From contig NC_135772.1 of NCBI RefSeq assembly GCF_028453695.1, positions 8,742,001 to 8,806,000 of the forward strand: DNA of 64,000 nt. Reading direction: 5' to 3'. The notes beneath the pieces were generated by a model, which was not told the DNA's origin, ran no database searches, and saw only the letters and a list, made by a program, of their open reading frames with translations. Positions 47,445 to 59,215 of the stretch are shown here, piece after piece. Position 1 is the stretch's first letter; every line of letters starts with the position of its first letter. Both the position numbers and the translations under genes were made by a program. Origin of the DNA: Augochlora pura. Its lineage: Eukaryota > Arthropoda > Insecta > Hymenoptera > Halictidae.

Positions 47445-48740
47445 GCCGGTTATGAGGGTTGATTCGCTTGGTCGCCCGGTGACGTAGGGCCGTATCGCTT
47501 AAAGCCGTTCAGCGTAATCCGAAACAGTGCGTTGCAACGCGTTGGCGCGAACAATCGGACGCACGAGGCTGCGCTCTCTTGCAGAACGCGTTTCGATGCG
47601 CTTGTTACAGAACCTGTTGGCGGTTTCACATATAAGAGGTTTCACTAGCACCTGCGCACGTACAGTGGCACACTTCACTGAAAGCCCTCCGCCTTTATTA
47701 TTCCACTGAAACACAAGATTTATCCGGGCAGACGTTTCCACACACTTGGGCCGCGACAAGGATGCTCGCCGCTTAGCGACGATCATGCGACACAACTTTT
47801 CACGGAATCTCCCGTCGACGATCGGCTGCCAATTAACCGACAGCCGATTCAGCGTGCTACGTTATACGGTAGCACGCCGGTTAATTACACCCCGTGTATC
47901 GCGGAACCGCGCGTTTATTCGCCGTTAATTTATTCACTACTGCGACGCGACGCGACGCGGTGGCGGCTTGACGGGGCGCGCGATGTCCTCTCGAAGATCG
48001 CTTGCGAGGAGGACAGACGAGATCCACGCAACGGACAGTGCTGATAAGCCACGTGACAATGTTTGCCGTGTCGAATGTCGCGCTCGCCCGATCCAATTAC
48101 GACACCCCTGGCCGAAGGTTTCACCGTCTAGCCGAAAACTCGCGTCGGCAGGCGCTACCCTCCTTGCCCTGTTCTCACCCTGTGCTCACGTCCCGTTACG
48201 CGTGACCGCGTCCGTGGCAACCCCTAGCCGACTGGCGGACCGGTGTCTTTCTCCGGAGGACGCGAACCCAACCCCGAACCTGGACGACCGGTGTCTCGCG
48301 TTGCGTCGACGGTCGGCAACGCTTGACCACGTGTCCCAAAGGACATATGCTCCTTCTTGATTCCTGCTGCTGCTGCTGCTGGTGGTCGCGCGGCGCTAAT
48401 TACGTGCACGCGTCGCTCGCGACACGCGTCACCTACGCCAGGCACACCGTTGTTCACACGACACCGAACTCGTCTCGCCGGGTTTGTTTGACAGTCGCAC
48501 ACCTCCGGCTCCACGGACCTCTCCGCGCTGCTGATCCCGTCTCGGCGGCACCTGGACACAACACTCTCTGATCGGCGTCGCGAGGGGAAAGTTCGCGACA
48601 GGACACCCACAGCGAACTCGACGCAGTGTCGCTCGCTCCGAAACGAACGACGCCCTGTTGTCGTCGCGGCACGGGGTGAACGCACGACTTTGCGGATGAC
48701 GATCCGCGCCCTCCACCACCCAGAAACTACCTTCCGTCGC

Positions 48741-48826
48741 TGCTACCGCCGCCGTCGCCGCTGCCACCACCACCACCGCCACCACCACCACTACCACCGC
48801 CGCCTCCACCACCACCACCACCACCA
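48741..48826 (+). repeat. CCA/CCG trinucleotide microsatellite
   Basis: Runs of CCACCACCACC and CCGCCG with few interruptions. On the minus strand this reads GGT/GTG repeats. Translation gives His or Pro runs on one strand and Val runs on the other. Confidence 0.95.
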
Positions 48827-49707
48827 GCGTCGGCGTCACCCACCTCCTCCGCTTTCACGACCACCTCTACTTTCTACACCAACACCACCACCGCGACCAG
48901 ACCACCACCAACGCAGCCTAGCTACTCCTCTGTTACGAATATTAGTAATACCCGAGCTCCGGTTGGGAAATCCTGTCACGCCGCTACCACCCTGCGAGAC
49001 CGGCCAGTGTCCAGTCGCTTCCTGGCAATATCAACGACGACATTAACACTAATCCTGGGTTTCTCGCGTAGACTCCGTTACAGAACAACAAGGTCGCTCT
49101 GGATTATGTAACCGTGTGTTACACCACAGGTACCGACGTTGTTTGAGTTGTGCTGTTCATCGTGATCGGGGATTTCATGATACTCTTTAGCACTCTACAG
49201 GTTACTGGATCTCGGTGTTTGAGCCGCGCCGATCACCGGAGGCTTCGTCGATGCTCTATAACCGGGGAAGCAATTAATAATATCGAGGACTCGGAGGGCG
49301 GCATTGTCGTCGAGCGGCCAGCGAACGTTATTTTTACGGCGATTCGATTCCGACAGATGGGTTCTCGATAATTAGACTCTGTCTTTCTCGGAGATCGTCT
49401 CGGGTTCGCGAGTGTACTCCCACCAACGTTATCAGCCGCACGAATTCGCGCTATCGCCAGCCGGCGCTCTTACACTCGTGCGCTCTACCAATACCAGCCG
49501 GCGGTTAAACGTGGTTATCGCACACATTGCCGGCCAAGTTTCTATGCGCCCCTCTACCGCGCCTCTACGCCTACAACGGCGTAGATTTTACGGACACAGA
49601 GGAACTCCCTCGTGGGCACCAGCACATCCTGCCGCACGATTCTCAGCCAGTGGTTCTCCCCGCGCAGGTCAGAATCCCAGTGACGGTTGACAAGAATCGG
49701 TAGTAGT

Positions 49708-49748
49708 GGCAGCGGCAGCGGCAGGGGCAGGGACAGGGGCCGGGGCGA
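49708..49748 (+). repeat. GGCAGC/GGCAGG short tandem repeat
   Basis: GGCAGCGGCAGCGGCAGGGG followed by GGGACAGGGGCCGG. A 6-bp period is visible. Confidence 0.85.
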
Positions 49749-50631
49749 GGAGGGTCTCCTGCGAAGGGTGGTCGAGGCGTCTCGCTCTCTCTCCCTTGGC
49801 AGTTCTCTTGGTGTGTTTACGGGGCGTCTCGACGCCGGCGCCGCCACGGGGTTGGGTGGTCACGGTTGGAAGTTCCGACGTCGATCGAATCCCCAATTGG
49901 GTGGGAGATGTGGGCACCCGGGGGAGGTCGGGGCAAGGGACGCTCCCGGCTCTGCTCGAGGTTAGGGGAAAACTCTGAACCCTCCGCACTAGCAGGCTAC
50001 CCTCCACCGAGAGTCCCGATAACAGCGTTGCCGCGGCTCCGCGCGCTTTTGTGAATGGAGACAAAACCGAAACGATCCTCCGCGAGAGAAGGTCGACATC
50101 TTCCGCGGGATCGCAGTCGGCTCTCTCCGCCGTTCAATGGCCACTCGATCATCGTAATGACCCAATTGCGCGCGGACTTCGTTTCCACTTAACTATTAAC
50201 ACTCGGTGAAGGTTAACCTTGCTCTCGGGTTTCATGACACTGCTCCGCGCGCGCCGTTACTAAGATCGGTTTGGTATTTCGATGGATCCGCGATCGCTGG
50301 ATTGGCAACGCGATACCAATGCGATTCGGTTCTTCATTCTTCGCTTTTTTCCCTCTTGTCTGGGTGATTGCTTGCAGGGTTTATTGGAGTTCGAGTCACT
50401 TCGTTTTCCTGGGAATGATACGTACACTCTTGTCATCCGGTACGATCCTCGAGGGTTTTATTGCCAGTGGTGCTTGATTAAAGCACTTCGATGCGCAAGC
50501 TTCTGTTAACCAATTATTTTGTTATTATGACCTGAATTTATAGATACTTAGGAGTTATCTTATACTTCTGTGTAGCTTAAAAGACGTTTGTACCGTTTTG
50601 TCATTGCGTTTCAATTTAACACCACTTTTAA

Positions 50632-51251
50632 CCCATTTGCATCTTAAGCACATACATGCGCGCATTTTGCCTGGCCAGTATCACCAGAGCGCATATTTGC
50701 GCACGGTCAATGAAAAGTGGTGGTCGGAAATAATTGCAGAGTAAAATAACACAGAAAGATAGAAAAATGAATAGTCGTGTTTCCACAGCAATGAATCAGA
50801 GTAGGACAGTGAATAACAAAAATAAAGACATCACAAAAAAAAGGAACATTACCGATAACATTTTCCAACCCCTATCGAAACGACTTCGTCGAAGAAAGTT
50901 CGTAAACGTTGTGTAAATTGTGTATCAGAAAAGGAAAGAAAAGATATATGTTATCAATATGATAATTGTCATCATGTGGCATTATGCATTGGTCATTTCA
51001 AATCTTATCATGTTGTGCAAAATAATTAGATTCCATTTATTTTATTACTACCAATCTATAGTGAAATAAAAATGTATTAAAATTCTTTATTCATGCAATA
51101 TTGTTTTCATTTTTCATATTTTCAAACATTTTTGTTTAAATACCATAACAAAAAATTGGGCCACTAGAATCATCTCATAACATTGAGGAAATAATTAAGA
51201 ACGAAACAGTCGCAATCAACGTAGCTCTGAAATACGTAATAGTGAAAGGGG
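50632..51251 (+). mobile_element. piggyBac-type element, internally deleted, keeps transposase C-terminus
   Basis: TTAA at 50628-50631 and 51252-51255. Ends are CCCATTTGCATC and, inverted, CCCCTTTCACTATT (imperfect). A right-end palindrome ACGTA-N9-TACGT (51219-51237) is centred 24 nt from the terminus. 620 bp long. The only coding remnant is the cysteine-rich C-terminus. Confidence 0.85.
50734..51029 (+). pseudogene. piggyBac-type transposase, C-terminal cysteine-rich domain only
   Basis: The frame runs through a basic, Asn-rich linker (TKKRNITDNIFQPLSKRL). After a one-base frameshift near 50900 it reads RKRCVNCVSEKERKDICYQY, then DNCHHVALCIGHF and KSYHVVQNN with a TAG at 51027-51029. The CxxC, (Y)DNC, LC and YH elements are the characteristic zinc-binding tail of piggyBac transposases. 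One Cys of the second pair is Tyr, and the Cys before Phe is His. No catalytic domain is present. It is the second element in this window to keep both ends and only this domain. Confidence 0.8.
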
Positions 51252-51255
51252 TTAA

Positions 51256-51966
51256 ACAAACTATCAGATGTGTGGAACGCAGAATTTTTGAAACTCGAAT
51301 TTCAATAATTCGATTATGTAATACTAACACATTCCGAATGTTACGGTCTTTCCTTTCATAAAGCACTGATGAACAATGATTTCCTTGCCATAACATATTA
51401 GTTTCTCAATTTCTGATATCAACTTCGAACGGTTTATAAAACGAACACTCTCGTACGGATACCAATATCTCAGCACGTTCATAGTCCAGGGTAGAAAGAT
51501 GGAGTACGACGTAACTAGTATATAGCTGCTGTATAATTCATGGAAATACAAAATAAAGCATCCCGAGGTTAGTCGATTGTAATAGCGCTTCCTCCGAACA
51601 GCAAACCATAACCCTGGTACGTAAACGGTTATGAAAAATATTTTTACAGTATACAAACGGATTACATATCGCTTGATATACGCGGAACTAAAGTACTTTC
51701 TGAAGGATGGACGGAATTGCATAATTCGATATGCCATTTATTAAAGCATGAAACGACACAAACATTGATGAATATTTACTACAAGTTTTAATAAAGGAAA
51801 CTTGAACCGTACTTGAGAAGAGATATGTTATCTGTTTATTGAGACAGATATGATTTTTCAGTATTAAGCTCGAAAATGTAAACATTAATCGTTCTAGTGT
51901 TGGTATTTGTGTGCATATCTTCAATGATTTTAAAAAAATATATTGAATATACAGAGATTTGAAACA
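51256..51966. other. no gene seen
   Basis: Minus-strand frames of 73-167 codons at 51.2-52.2 kb. The longest runs through the N gap and is an artefact. No recognisable family. Confidence 0.5.
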
Positions 51967-52066
51967 NNNNNNNNNNNNNNNNNNNNNNNNNNNNNNNNNN
52001 NNNNNNNNNNNNNNNNNNNNNNNNNNNNNNNNNNNNNNNNNNNNNNNNNNNNNNNNNNNNNNNNNN
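51967..52066. other. assembly gap, 100 N
   Basis: Fixed-length scaffold gap. It removes the 5' end of the Tc3-like element. Confidence 1.
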
Positions 52067-52926
52067 TGTGGATAACTACGGTAAAAGGAAAAGCACTGGA
52101 AGGCCAGCAACCCCATCGCACCGTGATACAACGGTAATATATTTCGTGCTGCATCTAATTCTTGTGCTACTGCAAGAGAAATTGTTTCCAAAGCTGATGT
52201 ACAAACTAATATTCAAAACGTTCGACGTGTGCTGCAAATGAGTAATATTATGAACCGATCAAGAATAAAAGCTAAACCACGATTAATAAAGAAGCATAAG
52301 GAAGCACGCCTTGAATTTGCGAAGAAATATATACACTGGAGGAAAACCTGGAGGAATATAATCTTTACAGATGAAAAACGGTTTTGTCTGGATGGTCCAG
52401 ATAATAGTGTATACTATTATCGTGACATTCGAAAAGGACAATTAACGAGAATTAGACGACAAATGAAAGGAGGTGGAATAATGATTTGGGGCGGCATAGG
52501 TTACAAAGAAAAAGCGGATATTAATTTTATACAAGGAGAAATAAATAGTGCAAGTTAGTTAAGATTAATAAAGAACCAAATTGATAAGTATGCACAATGC
52601 ATTGCAGGTCCTTTGTGTTCCAGCAAGATAATGCTGCCGTACACACGGCAAAAATTATTCATGAATATTTTTCAAAAGAGATAATTCCTGTTTTGGAATG
52701 GCCGGCGTGCTCCCCGAATTTAAATATCATTGAGAATTGTTGGGGATTATTATCAATAGCTGTCTACGCAGAAGGTAGGCAATTTGAAAATTTAAATGAC
52801 TTAAAAATCAATATTAAAGAGGAATGGAAAAATTTATTACAATCTTGAATTAAAGTACTGTATAAATCCATACTAAAAAGAATGATAGAAGTAATTGAGA
52901 ACCACGGAGGTTCCACGCATTATTAA
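52067..52926 (+). pseudogene. Tc3-like transposase (DD34E), inactivated
   Basis: The frame starts inside the gap: VDNYGKRKSTGRPATP (hinge after the first DNA-binding helices), a second helix-turn-helix (SCATAREIVSKADVQTNIQN), then IIFTDEKRF (first Asp), GGGIMIWGGIGY, FQQDNAAVHT (second Asp) and CSPNLNIIENCWG (Glu). Exactly 34 residues separate the last two. It ends MIEVIENHGGSTHY with a TAA at 52924-52926. Defects are a frameshift in the hinge region (about 52130), a TAG at 52556-52558, a frameshift near 52600 and a TGA in place of Trp at about 52846. The catalytic triad codons are intact. Confidence 0.9.
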
Positions 52927-53152
52927 AAACAGGTACAGTTATATCATTTTCATATTTGTCTATTTTAAATTTATATAATATGGAATATTTTTCATATTTG
53001 CTATCATTTTGTCTGTATTCATTTGGGTATTTTGATTTTTATATATTAGTGGAAGGTAGTCTTTCTGTATCATTGGCACATTTCCTGTACCATAATTATA
53101 ACACGAGAAATTAAAGATTGCACGCGTGTGCTATCTTTCTCTTTGAGAGTGT
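52067..53152 (+). mobile_element. Tc3-like transposon, 5' end lost in the assembly gap
   Basis: Transposase pseudogene followed by a right terminal repeat (about 53096-53152). That repeat contains the near-palindrome AAAGATTGCACGCGTG...CTATCTTT and ends GAGAGTG before TA. The same end, in the expected inverted relation, is seen at 59160-59215 in a second fragment that carries the matching 5' coding region. Confidence 0.85.
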
Positions 53153-53157
53153 ATATA

Positions 53158-53258
53158 CAGTGTGTTCGGAAAGTCGTGTTACAAATGGCAAGGAGGAGAA
53201 TAACATTTTTTCATTCAAATCTCCATTTTCGAGACAAATTAGGTTGAAAGGATAATAC
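53158..53258 (+). repeat. isolated end related to the fold-back MITE family
   Basis: CAGTGTGTTCGGAAAGTCGT resembles the left end at 18559 (CAGTGTGTTCCAAAAGTCAC). No partner end is seen. Confidence 0.5.
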
Positions 53259-53260
53259 TA

Positions 53261-53500
53261 TTAGGTTGGTGCATACGAAATGTCGGATGTTTAAGTAAAT
53301 ATATAAAATTATATATCTTTTTTCAAAAGCTGTTGATTTAATAAAAATATGCCCTGTTTGCTTTTGCTTTACTACACTTTTTTCAACGAAATTTCAAGGC
53401 ATAGATGTCTGTCTTAAACAAATTTTGGTCTTTAGAATTAATAAACTCTGATATGGAATTTTGCAGACCGTCTTCACTTATATACTAGCCTGTAAAAACT
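53261..53500 (-). pseudogene. mariner-family 3' fragment (relative of 44150)
   Basis: The terminal repeat TTAGGTTGGTGCATACGAAA follows TA (53259-53260). The minus-strand frame contains QNSISEFINSKDQNLFKTDI, matching the C-terminal part of the fragment at 44150-44445. The DD motifs are not included. Confidence 0.7.
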
Positions 53501-55181
53501 GTCCTACATGCTTGAAATAATGAAAGTCTAATGAAAGAATAATGAAAGTTTTTTTCGACTTGTTTATACACGATTTTTCGGAGACTCTGTACAACGACTG
53601 TCTAAAACACAACAAGCGGCTCATTTCGACAATGAGAGCGAGCACTAATTAAATTGCATAGTTATAATATTGCGTATACGTGCATACTGAACGAAACATG
53701 AGATCTATAAAGTGCTTAGTCATCTACAAATTGGTCTGTAGCATAACAATGTCGTTTGATTGGAGGGGTTATCTATCCATTGTGTTTCTTGGTAAAGCGA
53801 GTTGCTTCATCTTGAACTGTGACCATTTTCAAGTCCTTGCGAAGATTCTCATTCTTAACGTACCAGGGGAACAATACGATTTGTGGCACGCAAATTAATT
53901 GTACGTTCCATTCTTGCCATGTGGAATTTTGCGGCTGTGTCCCGTAATTGAATACTATACAGATAATCGGAACATGTCCCTTTTCACAGAGGCTAGTAAA
54001 TAATCCATGTATAACGTAAACTTTCCAAAACAAATAACGAACCTTTAATTCAGACTCAAAAAAAGATTAGGAGACTTTCAATATTACCGTAAAATAAAGA
54101 GGTTCATAGATAGCAAACTTCATAGATTTATGACGAAAGTAAAATACAAGTCAGCGAATGCGTCCGAAGAATTTCAACAGACAAAAACCAACTTTTCTTC
54201 AACGCTTATCTCTTGCGACTACCTTCGAAAGTTCATACTCTGCAGAATGATCCGCATTCTATTAGCAATTAAGTATCTACTTCCGGCAGGAAATAATTCG
54301 ATACTCCCAATCAGTAGCGCGTATCTGTCTCACGCAAGCCACTCGAGAGACCCGATCATGGTAACCTCACCACGCCGAGATGTCTATTCTCTTCCCAGGA
54401 GCTCAGAGAAGAGGTAAAAGAACCGCCATGGAAAAGTCGAACGCGATGAGCATTGAGTCCCAGTGGACCACTAGCCGCCGGAAGAATTCATCAGTAACAT
54501 TGAAGCAATAACCATCGGGACGAACGCATGAACCGTAACTCGGGGTAACACGCGAATAAGAAGCAGTTATTGCTCCTCGATTTACGAAGCCTGTCGAGAT
54601 AGCAAGTGGCAAGGGGCGGTGACTCTGAATTGCCAGCTTCCACGCTGCTGCGTCGGCCTCAAGTGCAGGCTCTTACCTCTCCAAGGTAAAAGGGCCAGGA
54701 ATCTTTGAGCTCGGGCATGAAGAAGGGGATATATATCGACTTGCCCTAGACCTTCGCTTCCCGGCGCTTTACTTAGCCTGAGCTTGCAGTTCCGCGTCCC
54801 CATTACGGGGCTACGGATCACCTAGCCCTCCGGCTAGTTGAGCACCAGTGACCCACCCTTTTTCCGCTGCTTCTAGTGTTCGCTCTTTCTTTTCTGCCAG
54901 CTAGGCTCTCGAATCCACGACTACTCCCTTCCGTACGTCACTCCCTTAGTCTCTCTTTCCCCCGTCTTTACACCCCCCCCCTCCCCCTCCCCTACACGAT
55001 AAGGGTTCGAACAATGTGGGTTATTACGAAGGGAACGCACGAGTCGAACGCACGCTGCAACGCGACAACTGTTTGGATCCTGTACGCCTTAAGTGCAAAT
55101 GTTGTCTTGAGGTATACATTTTATTTCGACCTTTTTATTTGCTCCTCTTACGTGAAATGACGAATTTCTTGCTGATCGCAT
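53501..55181. other. unassigned DNA, GC-richer at about 54290-54980
   Basis: The GC-richer block has no recognisable protein on either strand. On the minus strand it contains a TATATAT sequence (about 54738-54730) and a donor-like GAG/GTAAGAG (about 54680-54670). It may be an old LTR or a noncoding exon; no termini were found. A C-rich homopurine/homopyrimidine run lies at 54970-54990. Confidence 0.4.
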
Positions 55182-55185
55182 TTAA

Positions 55186-55861
55186 CCAGTTAACTGTGGC
55201 GCCCTCGTTTAAAAGTGCACACAGTTTTGTATCGCCAGAATCGAGCCACGATGAGTATATTCGTCAATCACAGAGTAAGTTGCGCTGGTAAGATATTGAA
55301 TGAAAAAGATGGGTTTATTTTATAAAAATAATATTCACGCACTTGAAATTCTTACGTCGCACTGTACTTATTTGATAAGAACCGCCGACACTGGGTAAGG
55401 TATGCACTGACACACACTTTTTGGGGTTTGATACAGCAAGATGAAGATCAAGATCACCGAAAATTCGAAGTTGCTGCACTGCTCACGAGTTAGCTTTCTA
55501 GTTTATAAATCCACTTTTTGACTTTTGCCTTTGTCCCTTTTAGGTTAACATCTAAAAAAACGTTATCATCGCACATAAATAAATTCATTATGCGAACTGG
55601 TAAACTTTTTCAACCAGTGCATACGGGGACGCATGACATCATCTCAAACTGTTTATATTTTCTATTTGTTTGTTTTATTCCGGCATAGCCTCAAAATATT
55701 CTAAACACTTCGAAATTTGAAAATATGTTTTGTCTTTCTCAAAAATTGCAATTTAAATAGCTAATGGTCACTGATTTATACACATGACGAGTATACTCGT
55801 CAATACACAAAATTTTGCCACTTCTCCATGAAGAGTATACTCGTCAATCACAGTTAACTGG
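55186..55861. mobile_element. TTAA-flanked piggyBac-type element with repeated palindromes
   Basis: TTAA at 55182-55185 and 55862-55865. The ends share CCAGTTAACTGTG. The motif GAGTATA-YTCGTCAAT occurs three times: 55253-55267, 55789-55803 and 55833-55847. The last forms AAGAG-TATA-CTCGT, beginning 18 nt from the right terminus. The middle copy is a perfect GACGAGTATACTCGTC palindrome. 676 bp, no recognisable coding remnant. Confidence 0.92.
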
Positions 55862-55865
55862 TTAA

Positions 55866-57700
55866 GCGATTAGTCCACGTAGTGATCGTGCGAAAATTTC
55901 CGGACAGATCATTCTTCTATTCTTTTTTCGACAGGAGTGGCTTTAAAGAATGTTTATTAGCACATTCCTATCACTTGGTTCCTTAATCGTTGTAGAAAAA
56001 TAATGTATTGAATATATTCGGTCTTTTAATAATCCATGTAATACCAAGGTTATAATGTTCGTTCAAATTAGTCCAGTGTGTGACGGATCTAAAGGATCAC
56101 ACGTGAGTCATTGCAGTAGGGTTAAGAAAACACGAAGACTCGAATATAAGTACGATATGTAAGAGATGTAGAAATTATTATTTATTGCGAAGAAAAGATG
56201 AGATTATTACAAAATAAACATTATTATGTAACAGTTATGTTTCATAACATGAAAACTGCTATCATAGTTCATATCTTCTTGTTTAGAAATAAGAAGAACA
56301 AAATACTTGGCAATATTTATATACGGTTGCATTGTAGGAACAACAAACTGGAAATCAAGCTCCTACATGTTCCAAATTTCACGTTTGATACAAAATGCAA
56401 ATGATTTAATCTTAGATAAAACTTAGAAGAGTGCAGTATATATAAATAATGACTTTCGAAACCATTGAAACGTATCATGAAATTTCGTTTATATCAACAC
56501 ATGTTTGAACAGATCTATAATACAGTTCATTTTATTTTCGCGTTGTAAACAATAAATAAACAAAATGCTCAGTTCCAAATAATTCATCTCTCGAGTATTG
56601 TTCTCTCCAAAACGAATAAATATATTACATTCAACGGGAAACACTTTGAAGTCAACGTGATAAACATAACTACATGAATGAGCTATTTATCTACTATTTT
56701 AAATTTTCGATACCTTTGAGTGCATTACATGAGTTACTATAATTAATACATTCCAATCTATGCACGACATAATGTTAATTATATAATCGGTATACGCTAC
56801 TATGCAATCGATGTATCGTATCATCGTTTCGAAGTTGTTATTTGTACATCCTCTTTGATATCTTTTATATCATGTTTATACTTGCTATCATTTTCCTAAT
56901 ATTATGTTGAACATACAGTCGTTGACAACTTTTAAAATGGATGGAATTCGACAAAACTGTCGGCTTGCATATAAGTTACCAATTTTTAAAAAAATGTGTT
57001 GCTTCAATTGTTGTTATGTGCTCAGATTCCACCCAATTGCATTGTTTGCGATTATTCAGTATTCGTTGTGTAGAAAACTATAAGTACGATCAACTAAAAA
57101 GGATTTGGACCAATTGGAACCGTTTGGACCAATTTTAGAAAAGTTATGCTAAGACTGCATTGAATTATAGCGCGCGAATTCTGTCATCTTTCGCACAAAC
57201 AATTTTGTCATTTTACTTGTCCATTCGTGATACGCATCACGGAATAATGCTCATAATAACATAAACTTCTCGTAAGAGTGAAACCGCAATGTTATAAATA
57301 TGTCCGTAAGTGTTTTCCACATTTCTCTCCGGAATGAGGACTTTAAATGGCTATCATATCGTGAATCAGCCATAAAGTTTTCTAGCTAGTTGAACCTTGG
57401 AGACTTTCGGTATGTTCGGACATCCCTTTCCATTTTTCTTTACCCCCTTGCAGCCGAACTGCCTTTATATAGCCGCTTATAGCGTTTCCTTGTATTACTG
57501 TTTGCACTTTTATATTGCGGTGGACAATCGGGATATTACTTGCTCGATTTGAAGCAGTTGATCCGATGAACCAGTGTATTGTTTCGATTTCACCGAATGC
57601 TCTTCCATTACAATTACTTTCTCTTGCCCCCTATCGATTGTTACGTGTTTACTGTGCCTTTCATAGATCAACCCACAACTGAACTACTTGAAATACTAAC
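55866..57700. other. no gene seen
   Basis: AT-rich. Short frames only. Confidence 0.55.
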
Positions 57701-57702
57701 TA

Positions 57703-58150
57703 TTAGGTTCGTAAGAAAATAATGTCGACTTCCAAACTTTTTTGCCGAAAAACCTGAGAGTTTCTGGAAGGGCGGAATTCTCCAGCTGCATAAAAGATGG
57801 AGAAAGGTTGTAGAACAGAATGGTACCTATATAATTTAATAAATGTATACTCACATTTAAATGAGCTGCGTTTTAATTTTCCGTTGTTCTGTAAAAATTC
57901 TGTTGTTCTGTAATTGATAAATTCTTCAACCGAATATTACACGAACTTGCTTGTTATTAATTACGAAGTCAATAACTTCAAGTGAGCACAAATTAACAGT
58001 AAAAACAAAAGCATACCTATCAGCATGCAGCACGACATCTTCACTGTAAGATGACAGTGGAAGGTAAACAGAAAAAAGTGAATTGTTATCCCAAAACATG
58101 CGTCAAAGTTCGAAAGTTCGAAAACCTACATTAATTTCTTACCAACCTAA
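57703..58150. mobile_element. mariner-type non-autonomous element, 448 bp
   Basis: TA on both sides (57701-57702, 58151-58152). Ends are TTAGGTTCGTAAGAAAATAA and, inverted, TTAGGTTGGTAAGAAATTAA. No recognisable transposase in the interior. Confidence 0.82.
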
Positions 58151-58152
58151 TA

Positions 58153-59059
58153 TTATTTCAGTTGTAGTAATACAACTTTTTGAAAGTTTAAGCAGACATG
58201 TTGCAGAAATTAAATATTAATCTATAATTAGCAATCACTTATAGACGAGTATTAAATCTGTCGTGAAGAAATAAAAAGGTTTAACGAATTTATATTTTAA
58301 GTAGCAATAAATTATTTGTATTGTCCTTTAAAAATCAATGTATTACAGATCAATGCATTCCTCTCGGAATTATTTACACGAAAGCATACAACTTCATTTA
58401 TTAAAGAAGAGATCATGTCAAGATCTTAGTGGCCCTTCATCTGAATATTTTTTGAATTATGAGTAGTAATGTAATATGTAATAGCTGGCTAAAAAGCACA
58501 GTACATGTGTATTAAAACTTGTGCATGTGAAAGTGAAATTAAAATGCACGTACAAAAAGGTGTGTCGATAATTAATAAAATAATAAGAGAAAAATAATTT
58601 AGTATAATGTTTGACAGCAACAGGAAAGTCAATAATAATTCTCAGAGCATTCTTCAATAATTATATATCAGAGATAATAAATGTAATTATTTGATGTGGT
58701 TATTATCAAGAGAGCCATAAGCTTTTATTATTCGTGATACGAGATTCTACATAATACCTTTAAAGAAATTTATTGAATTTATCGATCCCATTAAAATAAA
58801 TGATATTACTTTCCTCTTATTAGTTTATTCATTACATTTCTCAAATTACTGCATTAATTATTTCATTTTCATTTCAGTACATTAATTATTTTAACCAGTT
58901 TATATAAAAGCGTATTTTACAGAAACGTCAAAACATCCCTTTACAGGTTTTTGAATGACACCGAAACACTCATTTATGCAAAATTTCAACCCTGTAACTT
59001 GTGCGTGAGGGCTAAGCTCTGTTTGTGTTCTTTTTCAAGTTACTACCAATAGGCTTTTT
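58153..59059. other. no gene seen
   Basis: AT-rich, short frames only. Confidence 0.55.
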
Positions 59060-59215
59060 TTCTTGATCGGTTCGTAATATTGCTCATTTGCAGCACACGG
59101 TTGCTGGCCTTCCAGTGCTTTTCCCTTTACTGTAGTTATCCACATCTTTTAATACGTTATTATAACACGAGAAGCTAAAGATAGCACGCGTGTGCTATCT
59201 TTTTCTTTTGGAGTG
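59060..59215 (-). mobile_element. Tc3-like element fragment: 5' end
   Basis: On the minus strand it starts with the terminal repeat (near-palindrome AAAGATAGCACACGCGTGCT) and continues into GTGGATAACTAC...GGAAAAGCACTGGAAGGCCA, matching 52067-52115. After an internal deletion it jumps to GTGTGCTGCAAATGAG (52228 in the other copy). It supplies the 5' terminus that the gap removes from 52067-53152. Confidence 0.85.

Larger units (their letters stand above)
46240..50260. promoter_or_regulatory. GC- and CpG-rich domain, candidate host promoter or first-exon region
   Basis: A roughly 4-kb domain much richer in G+C and CpG than the rest of the window, with a sharp return to AT-rich DNA on both sides and almost no transposon sequence. 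It contains trinucleotide repeats (48741-48826; 49708-49748) and many long overlapping frames on both strands, a trivial result of low AT. None encodes a recognisable domain. A consensus 5' splice donor, CAG/GTAAGTTG, lies on the minus strand at 47444-47434. An acceptor-like CTCTTTAGCACTCTACAG precedes 49201 on the plus strand. A regulatory or noncoding first exon of a host gene is plausible; the strand is undecided. Confidence 0.4.

Noticed and set aside
48429..48839. Long minus-strand frame with Val-rich N-terminus in the CpG-rich domain
   Set aside because: The Val run is the translation of the CCA microsatellite. The rest lacks motifs, and several frames are open because the DNA is GC-rich.
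51688..52191. 167-codon minus-strand frame
   Set aside because: About 34 codons of it are assembly Ns, and the upstream part overlaps the Tc3-like pseudogene on the other strand.
55005..55020. GGGTTCGAAC as a tRNA B-box
   Set aside because: No A-box, acceptor stem or cloverleaf can be drawn around it.
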